Shown here piece by piece: positions 5,941 to 10,818 of a DNA stretch of 10,818 nt. Numbering within the stretch: the stretch's first letter is position 1; each line of letters starts with the position of its first letter. Both the position numbers and the translations under genes were made by a program. A model generated the notes under the pieces. That model did not search any database, was not told the DNA's origin, and saw only the letters and a list, made by a program, of their open reading frames with translations. This stretch comes from Spirochaetia bacterium (GTDB lineage: Bacteria; Spirochaetota; Spirochaetia; Sphaerochaetales; Sphaerochaetaceae): positions 1 through 10,818 of the forward strand of contig SABI01000067.1 of assembly GCA_009929055.1 (NCBI GenBank). The letters are read 5' to 3'.

Positions 5941-6469
5941 ACTATTTATACTTGGATGTATAGGATATTTTTTATCAGGACTCTATGATGTAGCGATTTT
6001 GTATGATAAATCCTTACTGAAGAGGCTTACTTTTATAGGTTTTTTTATAACGGCTCTTCCATATCTAATACTGCCATCATTAGTTACCTCCCCTTTCCCT
6101 TTATATATCCTTTTAATTTTACTCCCTTTATTGCTAATTTTTACAGGTTTGCTCATATATTCAGTATTCATCGAAATTCGATTAGGTGCAGAAAAACATG
6201 ATGGACTTTATCAAAAAGGGACATACGGTTTTTCTAGACATCCTGGATTTCTTTGGTATACTACCATTAATTGTATTGTTACGATATACTTTTGGGATAT
6301 AAGAGTCTTACTACTTTGTGTGGGTTTAACTTTTTGTAACTTATGTCTTATAACTATAGAAGATTGTGTTTTTTTCCCAAAGATGTTTCCTGAATACAGT
6401 GCGTATAGAAAAACTACACCTTTCTTGTTTTCGTTTCATTCACTATTTTATTGGAGAAACACACGATGA
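5927..6469 (+). CDS. Integral-membrane methyltransferase, ICMT/PEMT-like
   Basis: A 180-residue membrane protein with about four or five hydrophobic helices (residues 2-20, 34-54, 58-80, and 107-144 as one or two spans). Between them lies the family signature GTYGFSRHPGFLWY (98-111), then E145 and FPEYSAYRKTTPFLF (154-168). Isoprenylcysteine carboxyl methyltransferases and bacterial phospholipid methyltransferases share this R-H-P plus C-terminal E...F..Y..Y....P pattern, which binds S-adenosylmethionine. Bacteria lack prenylated CaaX proteins, so the substrate is more likely a lipid, quinone-like compound or small molecule; it cannot be assigned. The ATG has AAGGG 6 nt upstream. The TGA overlaps the next ATG as ATGA, so it is coupled to the HD-GYP regulator. 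It lies divergent from the histidine kinase. Confidence 0.8.
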   Translation: MIFIKLFILGCIGYFLSGLYDVAILYDKSLLKRLTFIGFFITALPYLILPSLVTSPFPLYILLILLPLLLIFTGLLIYSVFIEIRLGAEKHDGLYQKGTYGFSRHPGFLWYTTINCIVTIYFWDIRVLLLCVGLTFCNLCLITIEDCVFFPKMFPEYSAYRKTTPFLFSFHSLFYWRNTR

Positions 6470-7491
6470 TTAAACACATAATAAATACTGACGATGATAT
6501 TTCTATACGAAAAATAATGCAGATATTTCTTAAAAAAGAAGGCTATAAAGTTACATCCTGTAAAGATGGGAACGAACTGCTTACCTTTTTAGAAAAAAAT
6601 AGTGAACCAGTTGATCTTATTCTCCTTGATATCAAAATGCCTGGGCTCTCGGGGTTTGATGTGTTAGATATTATTCGCTCTTCATACTCATGGATTCCTG
6701 TTGTGATGCTTACAGCATTTACAGATCTCGATACTGGTCTAAAGGCTATGCGCCTAGGGGCAAAAGATTATCTAGCAAAACCTGTTTCAAGAGAGAATCT
6801 TATCTCTTGTGTAAAAAGGGTAATCAATGAATCAGAAAAAGCCAAAGATGATCTTGCTCTTTCCCTTAAAAACTTAGATCAACAAAAAGAGTTAGAAGGA
6901 AAATTAGAGATAGCTCTAGGTCGGCTCGATAATACTACCAGAAGTACTCTATTAGCATTAGCTGAAACAATAGAACAAAAAGATTCATACACAAAAGGAC
7001 ATTGTCAGAGGGTGAGTAACATCTCTATTGCAATAGGGAGAGCACTAGATCTTTCAAATGAAGAGATACGAATTATTGAGGGAGGTTCCCTTCTACATGA
7101 TATTGGCAAGATAGGAATAAGTGAAGAAATTCTTAATAAATCAGCATCGTTAACGAAAGAAGAGTATGAATTAATAAAGATGCATCCTGTCTATGGAGAA
7201 AAAATAATTTCTCATATAGAACTGTTTCAGCCTTTTAGGTCTATAATTAGAAGTCATCATGAACGTCTTGATGGCAAAGGGTATCCTGATGGACTTAAAG
7301 GAGATGATATTCCTCTACATGTGAGAATTGTCACTATTGCAGATGCCTATGATAGCATGACAAGTGCAAGAGCCTATAGAGCCGCCCTCCCTGTTGAATT
7401 AGCTATAGAAGAGATAAAGCTTTTTAGTGGTTCCCAATTTGACCAGCACATAGTTAACCTATTTATTGATAGAGAATTGTTTCTCTTATAG
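6466..7491 (+). CDS. Response regulator with HD-GYP domain (probable c-di-GMP phosphodiesterase)
   Basis: 341 residues when started at the ATG at 6466, which has GGAG 9 nt upstream and forms ATGA with the previous stop. The TTG at 6451 would add five residues and lacks that support. Residues 1-120 are a receiver with acidic pair D9/D10, phospho-acceptor D55 in LLDIKMPG, T83 and K105. A coiled linker spans about 120-158. Residues about 160-341 are HD-GYP with H179, H211-D212 (HDIGK), H240, H264-H265, the HHERLDGKGYPDG motif and D293, so the expected metal ligands and the GYP signature are intact. The family hydrolyses c-di-GMP to pGpG or GMP, lowering this second messenger on phosphorylation or other cues. 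The divergent histidine kinase is a likely partner by position only. The stop overlaps the end of convergent purD by 6 nt. Confidence 0.92.
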   Translation: MIKHIINTDDDISIRKIMQIFLKKEGYKVTSCKDGNELLTFLEKNSEPVDLILLDIKMPGLSGFDVLDIIRSSYSWIPVVMLTAFTDLDTGLKAMRLGAKDYLAKPVSRENLISCVKRVINESEKAKDDLALSLKNLDQQKELEGKLEIALGRLDNTTRSTLLALAETIEQKDSYTKGHCQRVSNISIAIGRALDLSNEEIRIIEGGSLLHDIGKIGISEEILNKSASLTKEEYELIKMHPVYGEKIISHIELFQPFRSIIRSHHERLDGKGYPDGLKGDDIPLHVRIVTIADAYDSMTSARAYRAALPVELAIEEIKLFSGSQFDQHIVNLFIDRELFLL

Positions 7492-8706
7492 TCCGATATC
7501 TCTTCTATAAAACAAGGCAGAACTCTTTATAGTTTTTACATCTTTATAACAAGCCTCTCGAGCCTTTTCAAGGGAATCTCCATGTTGTACAACAAATAGG
7601 ACTCTTCCTCCATCTACATAAAAAGAAGAACCTTCGTTTCTTAGGGCCATAGAATAGGGGGTGATAGATTCATTCAACTCTACTTTACCCCCTTTTTCAC
7701 AATTCACAGGATAGCCAATAGAGGCCATACATACCCCTAAAGTGGTGCCACTTTTGAATCTAAGGGGGAAAAAGGTTTTAGTAAAAGTTGATGCAATTGC
7801 ACCAATAAGGTCAGATTCCATTGATTCAAGTAATACTTCAGTTTCAGGGTCTCCAAAACGAGTATTGTATTCGATTACTTTGATTCCTTCTCTTGTTTTC
7901 ATTAACCCGAAATAGAGAATACCTGTAAAACTAATATTTTCATCTAATAATCCTTGTATTGTTGGGCGAACGATGTATTCGTCAATTATTTTAAGATCAT
8001 CTTCTGTAATATATTCAACTGGGGTATAGGCTCCCATACCACCAGTATTTAACCCTTTATCTCCATCAAAAGCACGTTTGTAGTCCCTTACTGGAGCCAT
8101 GCAATTGTAATATTCTTGATTAACAAAGGTGAGCAGGGAGAATTCTTTTCCTTCAAGGTATTCTTCAAAGACTATTTTTTTTGTAACATTAAAACTCTCT
8201 TTTAAAAATAGTTCTCCCTCTCTTCTATCTTCTGTTACAAGGACTCCCTTACCGAGAGCGAGTCCATCTTGTTTTATAACCAGAGGGCCTTGAATGCTTT
8301 TCATGTACCTATTAGCCTCTTCATACCTATTGAATGTTCTATAGTCTGCTGTTGGGATGTTATATTTTTTCATAAACTGCTTTGCAAAATCTTTAGAATA
8401 TTCTAACTTAGCCCCATTTTTAAGGGGACCAAAGATGAGAATATTTCTTTTTACAAAATAATCTGTTATTCCTTCTAATAGATATGCTTCATTTCCTACA
8501 ATTATAAGATCAATTGTATGCTCTTTGATGTATGTTTCTAAGGAGGGAAAAGATCCATCCCAACAGAGGTGGATGCGAAGGCCCTTAGTGAGCAACATGC
8601 CAGAATTCCCAGGAATAACATGCACTTCATCTACTAACTCAGAAGTAAGACTTTTTACTGCAATCGCATGTTCTCTTCCACCACTACCAATTACTGCTAC
8701 ATTCAT
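7486..8706 (-). CDS. purD: Phosphoribosylamine-glycine ligase (GAR synthetase)
   Basis: A 406-residue cytosolic ATP-grasp enzyme that joins glycine to phosphoribosylamine, the second step of IMP synthesis. Seen: VIGSGGREHAI at the start; SKDFAKQFMKKYNIPTA (104-120); the ATP-binding VIKQDGLALGKGV (143-155); NTGGMGAYTP (220-229); the signature RFGDPETE (283-290); and an ending in YRRDIG, as complete PurD proteins do. The length is slightly short for the family (about 420-430). Two loops depart from the usual forms: VGNEAYLLEG (70-79), where VGPExPL is normal, and GPLKNGAKLE (93-102), where GPxxxAAxLE is normal. The ATG overlaps the purN stop as ATGA and has AAGGAG 7 nt upstream. This is the last purine gene on the strand here. 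No good terminator was found after it. Confidence 0.96.
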   Translation of the reverse strand: MNVAVIGSGGREHAIAVKSLTSELVDEVHVIPGNSGMLLTKGLRIHLCWDGSFPSLETYIKEHTIDLIIVGNEAYLLEGITDYFVKRNILIFGPLKNGAKLEYSKDFAKQFMKKYNIPTADYRTFNRYEEANRYMKSIQGPLVIKQDGLALGKGVLVTEDRREGELFLKESFNVTKKIVFEEYLEGKEFSLLTFVNQEYYNCMAPVRDYKRAFDGDKGLNTGGMGAYTPVEYITEDDLKIIDEYIVRPTIQGLLDENISFTGILYFGLMKTREGIKVIEYNTRFGDPETEVLLESMESDLIGAIASTFTKTFFPLRFKSGTTLGVCMASIGYPVNCEKGGKVELNESITPYSMALRNEGSSFYVDGGRVLFVVQHGDSLEKAREACYKDVKTIKSSALFYRRDIGL

Positions 8707-9266
8707 AACAACTCTCCTTTTCTAGCAATCTGTGCAATGACTTTTGGATATAATTCATACTCACATTGATGTACCATCATCTCGAGCTCTTCTTTGTTTA
8801 GACCATCATAAAATACTCTTTGCTGAGCAAGTATCTCCCCTTCATCCATCCCTTCATCCACATAGTGGACAGTAACGCCATATAATTTCTTCCCATCCTT
8901 TATCGCCTGTTCGATAGCCCCTTTACCTTTGTAATAGGGGAGGTATGATGGGTGGATATTAATAATTTTTTGATAGTATGTATGGACAAACCATGGAGAG
9001 AATAATCGCATATATCCAGCTAAGACGATAAGGTCAATCTCCCTCTCTATTAATAATGAAGCAATATCTTCTTCCATTGCCTTTTTTGTAGGGTAGTTCT
9101 TTCTAAAGAATGTACGTGCCTCAATACCATATGTTCTTGCTATTTCAAGGGCACCACAAAGCTTGTCAGTAACAACGAGGGAAGCTTTTATAGAAGGAAT
9201 GTCCCTATTAATAATGTTTTCTAAGTTTGTCCCCTTTCCGGAGGCAAAAATGGCAACTTTTATCAC
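8703..9266 (-). CDS. purN: Phosphoribosylglycinamide formyltransferase (GAR transformylase)
   Basis: A 187-residue folate-dependent enzyme that transfers the formyl group from 10-formyl-THF to GAR, step 3 of IMP synthesis. Seen: FASGKGTNLENII (7-19) for the phosphoribosyl group; LIVLAGYMRLFS (79-90); NIHPSYLP with catalytic N103 and H105; and VTVHYVDEGMDEGEIL with D141, matching N106/H108/D144 of the E. coli enzyme. Length is normal (about 190-210). The start is GTG at 9266-9264, giving the family-typical MIKVAIFASG. It overlaps the purM stop as GTGA. The nearest ribosome site, AAGGA, is about 11 nt upstream, longer than ideal, so translation probably depends on coupling to purM. The stop overlaps the purD start. 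Confidence 0.95.
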   Translation of the reverse strand: MIKVAIFASGKGTNLENIINRDIPSIKASLVVTDKLCGALEIARTYGIEARTFFRKNYPTKKAMEEDIASLLIEREIDLIVLAGYMRLFSPWFVHTYYQKIINIHPSYLPYYKGKGAIEQAIKDGKKLYGVTVHYVDEGMDEGEILAQQRVFYDGLNKEELEMMVHQCEYELYPKVIAQIARKGELL

Positions 9267-10282
9267 GATATTCTGATTCCTTTTTGATTAGAAATGTAGC
9301 CAATTTCACATGTATTCTTGTTAAACTCACGTAAGATGTGTAATGTTTTTTCCTTATCCTGTGGGTCTACTACTACTACAAATCCAATTCCCATATTAAA
9401 AATATGGTACATTTCATCTAATGAGATATCTCCTTTAGCCATGAGAAAGGAAAAGATTTCAGGAACTTTTACGTGAGCCACATTAAGTTCAATTCCAAAT
9501 GATTCTTGATCAATCATACGAGGGAGATTTTCATAATACCCCCCACCTGTAATATGACTCATGGCGTGGATATCGATTTCTTTTTTTAAGGTTTTTATTT
9601 CATCTACATAGATTTTTGTTGGTTCCATGAGATGTTCTAGTAACGTTTTGTTTCCATGAAGAATCATTATATCAATTTGAGATTCTGAGAGTATTTTTCT
9701 TACAAGTGAATATCCATTCGAGTGGACTCCTGAGGAGGGCAGTCCTATCAGAATATCTCCCTCTTTTACTGATGAGCCCTTTATTTGTTTAGTTTTTTCA
9801 ACTACTCCAACTGCAAATCCTGCAAGATCAAAATGACCTTCACTATAGAGCCCTGGCATTTCAGCTGTTTCCCCACCAATTAAGGATAAGGAGCCTAAAA
9901 GGCACCCTTTTGCAATACCTGAAACAAGCTGTTCAATTTCACTAGGGCGATTTTTGCCAACAGCAATATAATCTAAAAAGAAGAGAGGCTCTGCTCCAAC
10001 TGTAATAATATCATTGACGCACATTGCCACTAGATCAATTCCTATCGTATCTAGCTTGTTATGTTCAAGGGCTAAGAGGAGTTTTGTCCCTACTCCATCA
10101 GTCCCTGATACAAGGACTGGCTCTTTATATGAGTAGCGAAATAGTTCAAATAATCCACCAAACCCTCCAATATCCCCATTAAATCCAAGACTTTTAGTTG
10201 ATTTTATATGTTTTTTGATTCTTTCTATACTTTCATAGCCACTTTCTAAGCTAACTCCAGCTTCTTTATATTTAGATGACAT
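9263..10282 (-). CDS. purM: Phosphoribosylformylglycinamidine cyclo-ligase (AIR synthetase)
   Basis: A 339-residue enzyme that closes FGAM to AIR with ATP, step 5 of IMP synthesis; it belongs to the PurM/PurL/SelD/ThiL/HypE fold. Seen: YKEAGVSLESGYE (5-17); SGTDGVGTKL (59-68); CVNDI with D91; IGGETAEMPG (135-144); SGVHSNGYSLVR (184-195); and MSHITGGGYYENLPR (241-255). The length is normal and the C-terminus complete. The ATG has GAGGG 4 nt upstream, and this ribosome site abuts the purF stop codon. Its TGA overlaps the purN GTG. purL, needed for the preceding step, is not in the window, nor is purH or purE, so the pathway must be completed elsewhere. Confidence 0.96.
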   Translation of the reverse strand: MSSKYKEAGVSLESGYESIERIKKHIKSTKSLGFNGDIGGFGGLFELFRYSYKEPVLVSGTDGVGTKLLLALEHNKLDTIGIDLVAMCVNDIITVGAEPLFFLDYIAVGKNRPSEIEQLVSGIAKGCLLGSLSLIGGETAEMPGLYSEGHFDLAGFAVGVVEKTKQIKGSSVKEGDILIGLPSSGVHSNGYSLVRKILSESQIDIMILHGNKTLLEHLMEPTKIYVDEIKTLKKEIDIHAMSHITGGGYYENLPRMIDQESFGIELNVAHVKVPEIFSFLMAKGDISLDEMYHIFNMGIGFVVVVDPQDKEKTLHILREFNKNTCEIGYISNQKGIRIS

Positions 10283-10290
10283 ATTTCCCT

Positions 10291-10818
10291 CTATTTTATG
10301 GTATGTGCTTCTTCTAACCCATTAAACATCTTTGTGATGTATTGGCCCGTAAAACATCCTCTGCAGAGCTCTTGTTGGGGATGACATTGTTTGAGCATTT
10401 CGATACTTATAAACTCCAAAGACTCTACTTTGTAATAGTCCATTAGTTCTTTTCTTGTTGTATGAGCCATAACGAGTTCTGAATAGGTAGAGATGTCTAC
10501 TCCATAAAAACATGGATGAGTAATTTCAGGGGAAGCAATACGGACATGAATTTCTTTAGTCCCTGCTTCCTTTAATAGGTGTGTAATATGTTTTAATGTT
10601 GTTCCCCTTACAATAGAGTCATCGATGAGGACAATTCTTTTACCTTCTACAACTTTTCTAATTGCTGCTAATTTTAATAAGACCGCGCGGTCTCTTAGGT
10701 GTTTAGAGGGTTCAATGAAGGTCCTTCCAATGTATTTATTCTTAATAAGTCCAACTTCATAAGGAATTCCTGATTCTTGAGCATATCCTATAGCCGCACT
10801 AAGGGAAGAATCTGGAAT
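10291..10818 (-). CDS. purF: Amidophosphoribosyltransferase, C-terminal part (cut by window edge)
   Basis: The last 175 codons and the TAG stop (10293-10291) are present; the start lies beyond 10818. The enzyme commits PRPP to purine synthesis by making phosphoribosylamine. Numbering from the first visible residue: IPDSSLSAAIGYAQESGIPYE at the window edge, GLIKNKYIGRTFI (23-35), the PRPP-loop VLIDDSIVRGTT (63-74), SPEITHPCFYGVD (96-108) and ELCRGCFTGQY (150-160). Cysteines 103, 152 and 155 correspond to three of the four ligands of the [4Fe-4S] cluster in the Bacillus-type enzyme, so this is the oxygen-sensitive, cluster-bearing class. The stop is 8 nt from purM and runs into its ribosome site. 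It is the first of the four pur genes visible; the promoter and N-terminus are outside. Confidence 0.96.
   Translation of the reverse strand: MPDSSLSAAIGYAQESGIPYEVGLIKNKYIGRTFIEPSKHLRDRAVLLKLAAIRKVVEGKRIVLIDDSIVRGTTLKHITHLLKEAGTKEIHVRIASPEITHPCFYGVDISTYSELVMAHTTRKELMDYYKVESLEFISIEMLKQCHPQQELCRGCFTGQYITKMFNGLEEAHTIK
10680..10693. repeat. 14-bp perfect GC-rich palindrome inside purF
   Basis: AGACCGCGCGGTCT reads the same on both strands and is the most GC-rich short stretch near it. It encodes part of LRDRAVLL in PurF, using CGC, GCG and GTC codons that are unusual next to the A/T-ending codons around it. It may be chance, a protein-binding site or a modification target. Confidence 0.4.

Noticed and set aside
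6451..6465. TTG at 6451 as the start of the HD-GYP regulator
   Set aside because: The ATG at 6466 gives a normal receiver start, a GGAG ribosome site at proper distance and the ATGA overlap with the preceding gene. The TTG itself overlaps that ribosome site.
10322..10513. Minus-strand open frame of 63 codons in the purF region
   Set aside because: It is in another frame of the same strand. The true frame reads the PurF C-terminus with its cluster cysteines.
1..10818. CRISPR arrays, tRNA/rRNA genes, insertion sequences or phage genes
   Set aside because: No regularly spaced repeats, cloverleaf-like T-arm sequences, transposase motifs or terminal inverted repeats were recognised.

Overview
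The window comes from an AT-rich bacterial chromosome. By eye it is well under half G+C, with A/T-ending codons, clear Shine-Dalgarno sites, and frequent GAGAG/CTCTC purine-pyrimidine runs. The genes are ordinary bacterial types: an ABC importer, a TipA-like MerR regulator, a two-component sensor, an HD-GYP regulator and a purine operon. The taxon cannot be fixed from sequence alone. A spirochaete or another AT-rich anaerobe-like lineage is only a guess. No RNA genes, insertion sequences, CRISPR arrays or phage genes were seen.

Layout. Positions 1-1030 (minus strand) hold a NMT1/SsuA-like periplasmic binding protein followed, by a 4-nt overlap, by an ABC ATPase cut by the window edge. Positions 1031-1411 are non-coding and end in a 19-bp-spacer MerR-type promoter placed so close to the start codon that the mRNA is probably leaderless. 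Positions 1412-2149 (plus) encode a TipA-like regulator with a strong internal ribosome-binding site that could also yield the ligand-binding domain alone. A hairpin separates it from a convergent GNAT acetyltransferase (2174-2686, minus). Upstream of that gene, also on the minus strand, is a 1040-residue sensor histidine kinase (2745-5867) with a multi-spanning membrane sensor, GAF-like region, cysteine-bearing PAS, kinase core and a C-terminal GNAT/autoinducer-synthase-like acyltransferase domain. Divergent from the kinase, on the plus strand, a membrane ICMT/PEMT-like methyltransferase (5927-6469) overlaps by 4 nt a REC-HD-GYP response regulator (6466-7491). The rest (7486-10818, minus) is the end of a purine operon in the order purF-purM-purN-purD, with genes overlapping or 8 nt apart.

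How the parts may work together. The kinase has no receiver of its own, and the REC-HD-GYP protein across the shared 59-bp intergenic region is the obvious candidate partner. That would link a membrane/redox-type signal to c-di-GMP hydrolysis. The acyltransferase domain on the kinase, the separate GNAT gene 58 nt downstream and the membrane methyltransferase are three small-molecule or protein modifying activities in the same locus. The kinase-acyltransferase fusion is the most unusual object in the window. The pur genes carry out steps 1, 2, 3 and 5 of de novo IMP synthesis and look like ordinary housekeeping genes, although PurD shows departures in usually conserved loops.
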